Shown here one piece after another: positions 43,754 through 52,675 of a stretch of DNA of 64,000 nt. The stretch is from Pontibacillus sp. HMF3514 (lineage in GTDB: Bacteria; Bacillota; Bacilli; Bacillales; BH030062). The DNA lies in assembly GCF_009858175.1 (NCBI RefSeq), contig NZ_CP047393.1:1178001-1242000 (forward strand), given 5' to 3'. Made by a program: the position numbers and the translations under genes. The notes beneath the pieces were generated by a model, which saw only the letters and a list, made by a program, of their open reading frames with translations, did no database searches and was not told the DNA's origin. The first letter of the stretch is position 1. Every line of letters starts with the position of its first letter.

Positions 43754-45130
43754 ATGAATTTTTGGATTTTATCTATTGATTCGTTGATGACCACCTTTTC
43801 CACAACGGAATCAAAGTACAGTATCAATTATAAAATGAAACTTAATTCAACCATTGAACATGGAAACATTTTGAATGGTAAAAACATTTACCCTAAGGAC
43901 AAAATACTTGGTTACTTAAACAAACCTATCGGTGAAATTCGTTTTGTATTTGAAGTTATCGAGGTGAAAGATGGTCATCTAGTTCTACAAAAGATATATG
44001 AAACGAAATATGGAGTAAACCTAAGTACATTAGAACAAATAGATAAAGAGACTTATGATCTTTTAGAGAGCAACGACCAATATCAACTTCAGAATTTGTC
44101 AGAAAATACTTATCATGCCTTATTTAATGCTCTCTTTAATAAGGTTAAAAGCATTGATAGTTCACCACAAGAAATAAGAGAAAAACCAGAAGGCTATACA
44201 GTACCTCAGAGAGATCCAAAGCAAGACTCACTTCCTCATAACTGGATCGTATTTGGTGCACCAGGCACAGGAAAAAGCTATGAAATAGATCAACAACGCT
44301 TTGATTATTTTGGAACGAATTATGAGCGTGTCACGTTCCATCCAAATTTCTCTTATGGTCAGTTCGTCGGTGCATATAAACCACGTCCCCAAAAAGGTGA
44401 TAAAAGCACGATTACCTATGAACTTGTGCCAGGTCCTTTACTCCGTATGTTAACCAAAGCAATGAATGCAAAAGCTCAAAATTTTGTATTAGTGGTTGAA
44501 GAGATTAACCGTGCGAATACTGCTGCAGTTTTTGGTGACATATTCCAATTACTAGACCGCAATGAGGAAGGAAGAAGTGAATACAGTATTGTGGCATCTG
44601 AGGAAGTAAAAGATTATATTGAACAAGAGACAGGGACTGCATTACAAAACTATGAATTACGCTTACCATCAAACCTCTATATATGGGCAACTATGAACAC
44701 CTCAGATCAAGGCGTTTTTCCATTGGATAGTGCCTTTAAGAGGCGCTTTGACTTTGAATACATTGGTATTAATTCTAGTGAGGAGAAAATTGATGAGATA
44801 GACATTACGGTTAATGGGATTGGAACGTTAAATTGGAATCATTTTCGAAGAACCTTAAATGATTACCTTTTAAATAACGTACGTAATATGAAAGATGACA
44901 AGCTAGTAGGCCCATTCTTTATTAAGAAGACGGATCTAGAAGGTTCAGAGAGACATTTCCAAAGAGTTTTCCAAAACAAGCTGCTAATGTATTTGGCTGA
45001 GGATATTCTTAAGACCGATAAAACAAAGCTGTTTAAGTATCGTTCCTTTTCACATATCATGAATGAATATGTTGAAGGTAACAATGTATTTACAGAGGAA
45101 TTCACAAACTTTTTACTAGAGCAGGGATAA
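43754..45130 (+). CDS. McrB-like AAA+ GTPase with EVE-like N-terminal domain (R1)
   Basis: A 458-residue protein. Residues 1-130 look like an EVE/PUA-type domain (ILGYLNKPIGEIRFVFEVIE). The McrB-type motor follows: Walker A VFGAPGTGKSYEID near 167, Walker B VVEEINRANTAAVFGDIFQ near 245, and ATMNTSDQGVFPLDSAFKRR near 313, the McrB signature for GTP. It forms the ring that translocates DNA and drives the McrC nuclease. It is one base apart from mcrC. The gene order M1-M2-reader-McrB-McrC marks a LlaJI-like restriction system. Modified-base reading by the N-terminal domain is an inference. Confidence 0.88.
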   Translation: MNFWILSIDSLMTTFSTTESKYSINYKMKLNSTIEHGNILNGKNIYPKDKILGYLNKPIGEIRFVFEVIEVKDGHLVLQKIYETKYGVNLSTLEQIDKETYDLLESNDQYQLQNLSENTYHALFNALFNKVKSIDSSPQEIREKPEGYTVPQRDPKQDSLPHNWIVFGAPGTGKSYEIDQQRFDYFGTNYERVTFHPNFSYGQFVGAYKPRPQKGDKSTITYELVPGPLLRMLTKAMNAKAQNFVLVVEEINRANTAAVFGDIFQLLDRNEEGRSEYSIVASEEVKDYIEQETGTALQNYELRLPSNLYIWATMNTSDQGVFPLDSAFKRRFDFEYIGINSSEEKIDEIDITVNGIGTLNWNHFRRTLNDYLLNNVRNMKDDKLVGPFFIKKTDLEGSERHFQRVFQNKLLMYLAEDILKTDKTKLFKYRSFSHIMNEYVEGNNVFTEEFTNFLLEQG

Positions 45131-45131
45131 T

Positions 45132-46430
45132 ATGGTGATTTTTCTAAAAGAACTTCAGCCATATACGGAATTGGAACTCAAAAGGAACTTAAACCTGAAT
45201 GATCAGGAGTGGGGTTCTTTTATACTTGATATGCAGCGCAAGGGAATGTTGGAGTGGAAGAGAGATGCTGTGTACAGCTTTTCCTATGTAGGGTTTATGG
45301 AATGGGGTCAGCGCTTTGTCTTTTTCTTTCCAAAATACAAAGCGACTCAAGATCCTTATTATATGGAATTATTGATCAATCTCTTCATGGAATATGCTAA
45401 GCGTGAAAATTTAGATGAACATGAAGTAGAGACACTAGGAGATATGACAGCTGAAAAGGATTTTAATTTTCTCACCACAGCTGATTTTCTTCTTCAGGAT
45501 TACTTTGAGAATGGTCTGTATATAAATGAAAAGATGACTCATGAACTGAATGGAGAAGGTGAGATCAACTGGAATCAAACGATTGAGGAGCACGAAGCTT
45601 ATATAAGTAAAGGAAGACCGTTTTATCTTGATCTGGTTACAGTAGCCACGTTGAACGATGAAGAGGACTTTATTCGTTTGATTCATAAGTACGTACTTAC
45701 AGTATGTAGTCGGTATATGAAACAATTATCTTTTATAGATATATTTGACTATCCGCCTCTTGAGTTTGAAGTGGAATGGGAAGATATCGGAACTTTAGAG
45801 CATGCGCTTTATATGATTGAAAATGAAATGCAGCAGCAATTTTCCGACCAAAAACTTTTAATCCTCAAAACTTTATATTTCTTCCTGACTAGAGAGAAGG
45901 GTGCAAATGCTGATGACCAACTAAAGCTCCTTGGAACGAGGACTTTTCATGTTGTTTGGGAAAAAGTTTTAGGTTATGTATTACAAAATCAGTATGACCA
46001 TTACAAAAAATTTATTCCTAACCCTATATGGACTGATGCGAAAACAGGGCGTCAGAGTGAAACAGACACGCTAATTCCGGATATACTGCATGATAATAAG
46101 GCAAAGAAGCACTTTTATATTATAGATGCAAAGTACTATACAACTACTTTTGATGAAAATGGCAAGTTAAAGAATAATGTACCAGGTGTAGGAGATGTTT
46201 CTAAGCAATACTTGTATGAGCAAGCGTTGAAGCAATCTTCGCAATTTGAAGGGTATGAGTGGTTTAATATTTTTGCTATGCCAACTGAGCAGATGACGGA
46301 AAAGTTTGGGTCTGTCCATTTATCTTTTATGGGGTACATGAAGGATATAGAGTTAATTCGAGTTAATACAAGTTTTATATACAATCAATATTTGAAAAGA
46401 AAGCAAGTATTTGAATTTTTATATCTTTAA
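45132..46430 (+). CDS. McrC-like nuclease subunit (R2)
   Basis: A 432-residue McrC homologue. The PD-(D/E)xK site is visible: TLIPDIL near 315 and IIDAKYY near 331. The N-terminal half is the helical part that docks on the McrB ring. It cuts DNA when activated by McrB GTP hydrolysis. ATG 45132 follows the McrB stop immediately. A terminator follows, so this ends the nuclease operon. Confidence 0.88.
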   Translation: MVIFLKELQPYTELELKRNLNLNDQEWGSFILDMQRKGMLEWKRDAVYSFSYVGFMEWGQRFVFFFPKYKATQDPYYMELLINLFMEYAKRENLDEHEVETLGDMTAEKDFNFLTTADFLLQDYFENGLYINEKMTHELNGEGEINWNQTIEEHEAYISKGRPFYLDLVTVATLNDEEDFIRLIHKYVLTVCSRYMKQLSFIDIFDYPPLEFEVEWEDIGTLEHALYMIENEMQQQFSDQKLLILKTLYFFLTREKGANADDQLKLLGTRTFHVVWEKVLGYVLQNQYDHYKKFIPNPIWTDAKTGRQSETDTLIPDILHDNKAKKHFYIIDAKYYTTTFDENGKLKNNVPGVGDVSKQYLYEQALKQSSQFEGYEWFNIFAMPTEQMTEKFGSVHLSFMGYMKDIELIRVNTSFIYNQYLKRKQVFEFLYL

Positions 46431-46475
46431 TTTTAGTAGATGATCATATGAATTTATAGGTGAATAACTAAACAA

Positions 46476-46514
46476 GGACTTCTGCATAAAAAAATAATGT
46501 GGAAGTCTTTTTTT
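46476..46514 (+). terminator. Terminator after mcrC-like gene
   Basis: GGACTTCTGCAT pairs imperfectly with ATGTGGAAGTC, followed by seven T. Confidence 0.75.
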
Positions 46515-46635
46515 ATATTAGCTAAGTCCATTGTCTGAGAACTTTTATACCATTTTATTGTAATTCCATATTCTATAACCAATTTATGCTAAAATAACCA
46601 ATAACAATGCATGCATCGACAAAAGAGGTGGGAAT

Positions 46636-48540
46636 ATGGCGCAAACTGTACCTGAAACCATACGTAGTTCGGCAACTTCTGGTGAGCGTATCCTTTTTCA
46701 TACGTTAAAGAATCATTTGGATGACGATTATATTATCTATTATGAACCTGATATTGATGGAAAGCGTCCTGATTTTGTGATTATTGGACCAAACTTGGGT
46801 TTGCTTGTGTTAGAAGTGAAGGATTATACCATGAACACATTGCACCAAATCAATGTGGATGAATGGTTAATTAATACATCTAGTAATGGGCTGCAAAAAG
46901 AGAAGTCACCTTTAAAGCAGGCTATGGAGTATATGTTTACGATTCAAAATAAATTGAAGAAGGATACTAATTTGATTCATCACGAAGGGAAGTACCAATC
47001 AAAGCTAAAGTTTCCTTGTGGATATGGCACGGTGTTTACACGCTTATCCCAGGAACAATGCTTGCGTTCTGATTTATATGAAGTGATCGATCCGATGTTT
47101 GTTTTAACAAGAGAGGAAATGGATCCGGATAAAGAGGAATTCTCGGAGGACAATTTAGTAGAGAAGCTATTGAACATGTTCAAGATTCCATTTCGCTTAA
47201 AGGAGCCTTTGCAGCCGAGTGAAATCAATGCAATTCGCTATCACTTATTCCCGGAAGTGCGTATTAGCCGAGAATATAAGCAACCTTCTCCATATCGAGA
47301 TCAGCTTTTGCTTTCCTTGCATGATTTGAAGACGATGGATATTCATCAGGAAAAGCTAGCAAAACAATTAGGGGATAAGAACCGTTTGATCCGAGGTGTT
47401 GCTGGAAGTGGGAAGACACTTATTTTGGCAAGTCGCGCTCGTATAATCAAACAAGAGCATCCTGACTGGAACATTTTAATTCTTTGCTATAACATCTCGT
47501 TGTCCAGATCTATTGAGTCCATGGTTCGCACCAAAATGGAAGACCCAGCTGATCTTTTTGAAGCGGCTGATGAAAACCGAAATTCAATGGATGGTATCAC
47601 AGTTCGTAATTTTCACGAATGGTTAAAATATGACCTTAAGACTTCAGAGAAAGACCTGCCAGCCGTGCTAGAAAAATTAGAAAAAGGTGAGACGATCTTA
47701 CCGAAATATGATGCTATCATGATCGATGAGGGACAAGATTTTGCTCCTGATTGGCTAAGGCTTGTCAGTCTATTATTAAACGAAGATACATATTCAATGC
47801 TTTTGGTAGAAGATCGTGCCCAAAATATCTATCGCCGTAAAAGAAGCTATGTTCAGGATACGGGATTGGATTTTAGAGGACGGTCGAAGATTCTGCAAAT
47901 CAATTATCGAAACACAGCTCAGATCATTAAGTTCGCTTGGGAATTCTTCCAAACATTTTCCGAAACCAGTAAAGTCGTAGCAGGAGATTTAGAAGGCCAA
48001 GAAATTATCCCACCTCAAAGTACAAGACGTAAAGGGCCTGACCCTGCGATCATCCAAGCCACAAGTTGGACAGAAGAAGTCCGAAAAGTAGCCTCCACCA
48101 TGAAAAAGCTCCATGAACAGAAGAAAGTACCATATGAAGATATGCTTGTCCTATACCGAGTAAAGAGAACCTACAAAGTGGATGCCATCGGCACGATTAA
48201 ACGAATTTTTGAAGAAATGAACATTCCTTTTACGTGGATTACAGAAAATCAAGAGACAAAGAGGCTTTATAAAAAAGAAGATGGAACAGCCAAGATCTCT
48301 ACGATTGATAGTAGTAAGGGGATGGACTTCCAGGCTGTATTTATGGTGAATACAGATAATATGCCGTTCGCCCTTGAGGAAGATGAGAATCGTGAAGTGG
48401 CTCTAATGTATATCGGGATGACACGCGCTATTGAGTATTTAACCATCTCTTATTCTGGTGAGTCGAAGTTTACGGAGTATTTTGATGAGGTTTTGGAAAA
48501 GAGAAAGAGGATGGATTACGATGAAGAAGTTTTAAAGTGA
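46636..48540 (+). CDS. NERD nuclease-domain plus UvrD-like SF1 helicase
   Basis: A 634-residue fusion. The N-terminal ~120 residues are a NERD domain: SGERILFHTL, RPDFVIIGPNLGLLVLEVKD with the Asp and ExK of a PD-(D/E)xK-type site. The SF1 helicase core follows: GVAGSGKTLILA near 254, MIDEGQDFAPDWLR near 362, INYRNTAQI near 430, STIDSSKGMDFQAVF near 555 and ALMYIGMTRA near the end. It likely unwinds and degrades foreign or damaged DNA. The promoter region after the mcrC terminator makes it a separate unit. A small unknown gene follows 22 bases later. Confidence 0.88.
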   Translation: MAQTVPETIRSSATSGERILFHTLKNHLDDDYIIYYEPDIDGKRPDFVIIGPNLGLLVLEVKDYTMNTLHQINVDEWLINTSSNGLQKEKSPLKQAMEYMFTIQNKLKKDTNLIHHEGKYQSKLKFPCGYGTVFTRLSQEQCLRSDLYEVIDPMFVLTREEMDPDKEEFSEDNLVEKLLNMFKIPFRLKEPLQPSEINAIRYHLFPEVRISREYKQPSPYRDQLLLSLHDLKTMDIHQEKLAKQLGDKNRLIRGVAGSGKTLILASRARIIKQEHPDWNILILCYNISLSRSIESMVRTKMEDPADLFEAADENRNSMDGITVRNFHEWLKYDLKTSEKDLPAVLEKLEKGETILPKYDAIMIDEGQDFAPDWLRLVSLLLNEDTYSMLLVEDRAQNIYRRKRSYVQDTGLDFRGRSKILQINYRNTAQIIKFAWEFFQTFSETSKVVAGDLEGQEIIPPQSTRRKGPDPAIIQATSWTEEVRKVASTMKKLHEQKKVPYEDMLVLYRVKRTYKVDAIGTIKRIFEEMNIPFTWITENQETKRLYKKEDGTAKISTIDSSKGMDFQAVFMVNTDNMPFALEEDENREVALMYIGMTRAIEYLTISYSGESKFTEYFDEVLEKRKRMDYDEEVLK

Positions 48541-48562
48541 TCTAATCTATTGAGGTGATGAC

Positions 48563-48820
48563 ATGGAGGATATAAGCCAATCTCTAATAATCGAACCTTT
48601 GCAGGGAGATGTATCTGAAGAGGTTAATTTATTTCGGTTACGTGTTTTTTTGTCTGGGGAATGGTCTGCGAAAATCATTGCAGTAAAAGGTGATAAGATA
48701 GCTATTTTGGATGAAGAAACCAAGCAAATAAAAGAAGAACATGTTGCCAAAAATACGATAAATAACATCGCCCAATTGAAAGAAGAGATCATTTGGAATG
48801 GACTTTGGAAGATAGACTAA
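48563..48820 (+). CDS. Small hypothetical protein after the NERD-helicase
   Basis: An 85-residue acidic protein I do not recognise. It begins after GAGGTGATGAC and lies 22 bases after the helicase gene, so it is probably co-transcribed. FLSGEWSAKIIAVKGDKIAIL suggests a small beta-rich fold. No membrane segment or signal peptide is visible. Confidence 0.6.
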   Translation: MEDISQSLIIEPLQGDVSEEVNLFRLRVFLSGEWSAKIIAVKGDKIAILDEETKQIKEEHVAKNTINNIAQLKEEIIWNGLWKID

Positions 48821-48954
48821 TAACTGTGTGAGCCTTCCCCACTATACTTTGTATTCCTAAAACCTATAAAAATTTTATAAAACATTGAAAGAGTATTGGG
48901 TGAATCTTGATGAAAGTAAAAAACGTTAATTGTACAGATAGGGGGGGATGTTAA

Positions 48955-49134
48955 ATGCCAAAAGTATTCGCAATCATTATCCCTATTTTTACAATTATTA
49001 TTACCATGTCTATAGTTTTACTCATGCAAAACAATTCGAATAAAGCTATAAACCATAACAAAAGTTTGACCCTTTTAGGCGTAGGGTTCTTAGGAATTAT
49101 TATTCTCATAGTGTTTTATTTTGGATTAAAGTGA
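48955..49134 (+). CDS. Small two-helix membrane protein
   Basis: A 59-residue protein with two hydrophobic segments (FAIIIPIFTIIITMSIVLLM and LLGVGFLGIIILIVFYFGL) joined by a short polar loop. A strong GGGGGGGA lies eight to nine bases before the ATG. Function is unknown. In a defence island a small membrane protein could be an effector, but nothing here proves it. Confidence 0.6.
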   Translation: MPKVFAIIIPIFTIIITMSIVLLMQNNSNKAINHNKSLTLLGVGFLGIIILIVFYFGLK

Positions 49135-49184
49135 CAAAAGAACTTGAGTGGAATATCTAAAACTTGTAAGAAGAGGAGAATTTA

Positions 49185-49673
49185 ATGCAAACAGACATAG
49201 GAGAATACATAGTAGGAGCCTACCTAAAAAGCATCAAGGGCTGTGACTTTGTCGATTACAATGTCCGTATTCCTGGTGGTGGATTAAGAGGGTTATCAGA
49301 ACTCGATGTGATTGGACTAGATTTGAAGAATAATATTGCCTATTTGTGTGAAGTTACCACTCATATTAGAGGGTTATATTACGGTAATAATCAACAGACA
49401 GTCGAAAAGATCAAACAAAAGCATGGTGTTCAAAAGGAATATGCTGATATGATGCTACAGAACTTCCCTGAGAAAGTGTATATGTTTTGGTCTCCTTATG
49501 TTCCGGTTGGTTATATGACTGAACACTTAGGAGAGATCGATTCACTCGAGTTGGTTATCAATCAGGATTACACTGCATGTGTCGAGGAGATGAAACAGTT
49601 GGCTTCTGAAAACACGAATGATCTAGGGAATCCTTTTTTACGCGTTTTGCAGATTCTAGAGCATTTGAGATGA
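49185..49673 (+). CDS. PD-(D/E)xK-like nuclease-fold protein
   Basis: A 162-residue protein. The region ELDVIGLDLKNNIAYLCEVT around residues 38-58 has the strand-hairpin pattern of restriction-nuclease folds, with Asp and Glu in place. The usual Lys of the ExK motif reads Thr (EVT), so activity is uncertain. The C-terminal part is helical. GAGGAG lies before the ATG, and a strong terminator follows the stop. It marks the downstream limit of the defence island. Confidence 0.55.
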   Translation: MQTDIGEYIVGAYLKSIKGCDFVDYNVRIPGGGLRGLSELDVIGLDLKNNIAYLCEVTTHIRGLYYGNNQQTVEKIKQKHGVQKEYADMMLQNFPEKVYMFWSPYVPVGYMTEHLGEIDSLELVINQDYTACVEEMKQLASENTNDLGNPFLRVLQILEHLR

Positions 49674-49694
49674 ATGGTATTTTACACAGCAAAA

Positions 49695-49740
49695 AACCTG
49701 TCCTTCCTTTCAACAAAACAAAGGGAAGACAGGCTTTTTT
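49695..49740 (+). terminator. Rho-independent terminator at the island's end
   Basis: AACCTGTCCTTCCTTT pairs with AAAGGGAAGACAGG with few mismatches, followed by six T. Confidence 0.85.
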
Positions 49741-49788
49741 AAATTCAGGATATTTTCGGGAAATGTAATACATTATCTATAATGATCT

Positions 49789-50247
49789 TTAACGGAATAC
49801 TTTTATTTGATTTTCAGTGATCCCTTTAATTAATTTCAGTTCACTAATTAAAAATTTATGTGCGTTGTCAAACAATTGTTTTTCGCTTGTATTAAGTGAA
49901 GTCTCTTTCTTTATACGCATTAAATCACGTACAACTTCAGCAGCTTCTTGTAATTTACCTGTTTTTATTTTGTCTGTGTTCACTTTAAACCTTTGTTTCA
50001 TTGGCACTTTCTCTGATTCTCCGTGCTGAAAAATGTGTATGATGTGTTTTAACGCATTTATTTCAGTAACTGGGCGGATATTTGAATTCGATATTTTATC
50101 CTTAGGAATCATGACTTGCATATTACTGGCTGACATTCTTATGATATAGTACTGTTTTGTTTCTCCTAAGATTTCCTTTTCTTCTATGGCTTCAATTATA
50201 CCTGCACCGTGCATTGGATAAACAATGTTATCGCCAATTTGAAACAA
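49789..50247 (-). CDS. CarD/CdnL-like RNA polymerase-binding protein (YdeB type)
   Basis: A 152-residue protein of the CarD family. The start is the TTG at 50247 with GGAGGTGG five bases upstream, giving MFQIGDNIVYPMHGAGIIE, the known beginning of YdeB-like proteins. The N-terminal Tudor-like domain binds the RNA polymerase beta subunit; the C-terminal helices contact promoter DNA. It is a global transcription regulator that stabilises open complexes. It is transcribed alone, opposite to the prs gene. Confidence 0.85.
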   Translation of the reverse strand: MFQIGDNIVYPMHGAGIIEAIEEKEILGETKQYYIIRMSASNMQVMIPKDKISNSNIRPVTEINALKHIIHIFQHGESEKVPMKQRFKVNTDKIKTGKLQEAAEVVRDLMRIKKETSLNTSEKQLFDNAHKFLISELKLIKGITENQIKVFR

Positions 50248-50709
50248 AAAATCCACCTCCATATATGGTAACACTATTAAGTTTAACATACATGTTGTGT
50301 TTTGCCAAATTTTTAATAATAACAAATCTTGTGTTATCAGTCAATACACTTTATTTAGAAATTAGAAAAAATTCATGAACAGAAAAAATACCCTATGAAG
50401 AAATGCTCGTCCTATCTCTTCTTAAAATAGGGGGAAGGTACACGCGTTTGTTCTAATTTCACAAAACGTAAATACCGTCTCCTTATTTTTGTGATATAGG
50501 TGCACGTGAAATATATGTCTTATTTAAGTATCAAAGAGAGAATTTTTAGAATCAAGTCAGTCTTTTGTTCAAAAATAAAGATCGTGGATAGATTCTTGAT
50601 GTTATGACTTGTATCATGAGCTAAAAGATAAGATAATATGGGGATGGATTGAACGTCTTTGAAGAGCACTAGAAAAAAGCCTATTACATCTGTGTAATGA
50701 ATTCTACAT
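50248..50709. other. Gene-free spacer between carD-like and prs genes
   Basis: Apart from the helicase fragment at 50365-50415, no coding signal was seen. The AT-rich sequence before 50725 would carry the divergent promoters. No clear sigma-A hexamer pair stood out. Confidence 0.4.
50365..50415 (+). pseudogene. Fragment of a NERD-helicase-like gene
   Basis: About 50 bases here match 48105-48157 of the NERD-helicase gene: AAATTCATGAACAGAAAAA versus AGCTCCATGAACAGAAGAA, then CCTATGAAGAAATGCTCGTC versus CATATGAAGATATGCTTGTC. The encoded segment is HEQKK.PYE.MLVL with a one-base loss in the A run. It is a small decayed remnant of a paralogue. Confidence 0.6.
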
Positions 50710-50724
50710 ATGGAGGAATTTAAA

Positions 50725-51669
50725 ATGACTCACCCCTCAGAAATGAAGATTTTTACATTAAATTCAAATCAGCCACTAGCCAAGGAAATTTCTGATACAT
50801 TAGAAATCCCATTAGGAGAAAGTTCGGTCATCCGTTTCAGTGATGGGGAAGTTCAGGTCAATATTGAGGAAAGTGTAAGAGGTTATGATGTTTATCTTGT
50901 ACAATCAACATCCCAGCCTGCAAATGAATATTTAATGGAATTATTGATTATGGTTGATGCGTTGAAAAGAGCTTCAGCAAAATCGATCAATGTTGTCATG
51001 CCTTATTATGGCTATGCCAGACAAGACCGCAAGGCACGTTCTCGTGAACCCATTACCGCTAAACTTATTGCCGATCTACTAGAAACTGCAGGGGTCTCTC
51101 GTGTTGTTACCTTAGATTTACATGCTCCTCAAATACAAGGTTTCTTTGATATTCCAGTAGACCAATTGCATGGGGTTCCACTACTAGCAAAACACTTTAA
51201 AGAAAAATCTCTTGATGATGTCGTAGTTGTCGCACCTGATATTGGTGGTGTTGTACGTGCAAGGAAAATGGCCAGATTACTAAATACACCTATTGCTTTT
51301 ATAGATAAACGGAGGCCTGAGCCTAATGTCTCCGAGGTTATGAATATTGTTGGGTCTATTGAAGGGAAAACAGCCATTATGGTTGATGACCTTATTGATA
51401 CGGCTGGAACTATAACATCCGCTGCAAATGCCCTAATTGAAAGTGGCGCTAAGGAAGTTTACGCAAGCTGTACACATCCAGTACTCTCTGGACCAGCGAT
51501 GAGTAGGATCGAAGACTCCATGATTAAAGAATTAGTGATAACCAATTCTATTTCACTTCCAGAGGAAAAACAAATAGATAAGATCAAGACACTCTCTGTA
51601 GCACCACTCTTATCAGAAGCAATATCACGAATCCAAAACAAGCTTCCAGTCAGTGTGTTATTTGACTGA
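50725..51669 (+). CDS. prs: Ribose-phosphate pyrophosphokinase
   Basis: A 314-residue PRPP synthetase. It makes phosphoribosyl pyrophosphate from ribose 5-phosphate and ATP for nucleotide, histidine and tryptophan synthesis. ATP/ribose-binding motifs are [17 protein letters not shown] near 100, the flexible loop and the PRPP-binding [18 protein letters not shown] near 220. ATG 50725 follows GGAGG by eight bases. In Bacillus the main prs lies beside glmU; this copy does not, so it may be a second paralogue. A family B palindrome follows. Confidence 0.93.
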   Translation: MTHPSEMKIFTLNSNQPLAKEISDTLEIPLGESSVIRFSDGEVQVNIEESVRGYDVYLVQSTSQPANEYLMELLIMVDALKRASAKSINVVMPYYGYARQDRKARSREPITAKLIADLLETAGVSRVVTLDLHAPQIQGFFDIPVDQLHGVPLLAKHFKEKSLDDVVVVAPDIGGVVRARKMARLLNTPIAFIDKRRPEPNVSEVMNIVGSIEGKTAIMVDDLIDTAGTITSAANALIESGAKEVYASCTHPVLSGPAMSRIEDSMIKELVITNSISLPEEKQIDKIKTLSVAPLLSEAISRIQNKLPVSVLFD

Positions 51670-51676
51670 TAGATAT

Positions 51677-51726
51677 CGTGCCTGACCCCCAGTGCTTTAA
51701 AGCGGTAGGGGACAGGCACCTCTTTT
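51677..51726. repeat. Palindromic repeat, family B copy 5
   Basis: GTGCCTGACCCCCAGTGC...GGGGACAGGCAC then TCTTTTT; the right arm has one change. It follows the prs stop by seven bases. Confidence 0.8.
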
Positions 51727-51740
51727 TAAATCAATTAAGC

Positions 51741-51778
51741 AAAAAAAGAAACCTCAAAGGCTTCACTGAGGTTTCTTT
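51741..51778. terminator. Bidirectional terminator between prs and the CBS-domain gene
   Basis: AAAGAAACCTCA (51745-51756) pairs perfectly with TGAGGTTTCTTT (51767-51778). A-rich and T-rich flanks allow termination in both directions. Confidence 0.85.
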
Positions 51779-51793
51779 ACTTATATAGAAGCT

Positions 51794-52216
51794 TTAATTG
51801 TTTCCAAATCCTTTCGAAACTTCACTCACGACATGACCAGATATCGAGTTCTCACCCTCTGCGCTAAAATCACCTAGACTGACAACACCTTTTAAATGCT
51901 CATTTTCGATCACTAATAAACGTTTGATTTGGTTTTCCTGCATTAAGCGTGCGGCATCTTCCACATTCATATCAGGATTACCTGTCACAACATGATCTGT
52001 CATAACTTGAGAAGCAGTAACATCCTCTGGAGATCCTTTCGTAAGACCATTCACTACAATATCCCGATCTGTTACCACCCCAGCGTATTTATCATTTTCT
52101 ATAACGGGTAGAAACCCAACATCGTGTTCCTTCATCTCATTAGCTAATGTGTTTAGATCATCAGATAAATGTACAGAGATAAAACTTGTCGTCATATATT
52201 CTCTCAATGTAGGCAT
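51794..52216 (-). CDS. CBS-domain protein
   Basis: About 140 residues made of two CBS motifs (TLANEMKEHDVGFLPVIEN...GVVTDRDI and EDAARLMQENQIKRLLVIEN...GVVSLGDFS). CBS pairs bind adenosine nucleotides and act as energy or stress sensors; stand-alone proteins of this type are common in Bacillaceae. ATG 52216 follows AAGGGTG by nine bases; the frame extends seven codons upstream to another ATG. Cytosolic, partner unknown. Confidence 0.85.
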   Translation of the reverse strand: MPTLREYMTTSFISVHLSDDLNTLANEMKEHDVGFLPVIENDKYAGVVTDRDIVVNGLTKGSPEDVTASQVMTDHVVTGNPDMNVEDAARLMQENQIKRLLVIENEHLKGVVSLGDFSAEGENSISGHVVSEVSKGFGNN

Positions 52217-52371
52217 TGAAGTCACCCTTTTCTTCATGATCTTTCACAAATTGTTTTCCTTTTGTTTCTTTGGACTAAACAGATAAATTGAAAATATGAT
52301 GATGTACTTAGGGTGTTGGATAGATGGAGTGAAAAAACTAAATGGTAAGTATTATATACTCCACAAACGCT

Positions 52372-52556
52372 CAGATCCCCTCTCAAAAGTTTTCTTTCCG
52401 ATTATTTTACGAGATATCTAGTGAAAGGGATGAACGGTGAAGGTAAGAGAATGACCTTCCTTACGTTGAGGGGAGGAGATCTGTTAACGAAGCAGAGATT
52501 TATTTTAATAAGTGCAAATGAAAATTCCTTATGCAACTAGGCATGAGGAATTTTTT
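52372..52556 (+). ncRNA. Candidate structured or small RNA ending in an orphan terminator
   Basis: A long-range stem (52372-52385 with 52466-52483), an internal hairpin GAAGGT-AAGAGAATG-ACCTTC, and a terminal rho-independent hairpin suggest a transcribed non-coding RNA. It resembles no riboswitch class I know. It could equally be a remnant leader. Confidence 0.3.
52521..52556 (+). terminator. Orphan rho-independent terminator
   Basis: AAAATTCCTTATGC pairs with GCATGAGGAATTTT, followed by T. No gene on this strand lies in the 280 bases before it. Confidence 0.85.
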
Positions 52557-52675
52557 ACAACATTCTTCTCTAGAAGCATACTTGAAAATGTGTTGTGAGT
52601 CGATAAAATTCCCGGAAGTGAGTAGTTGGCAACAAAGGTACCTACAATTTTTTAAAATAAATTTATTTAAATTTA

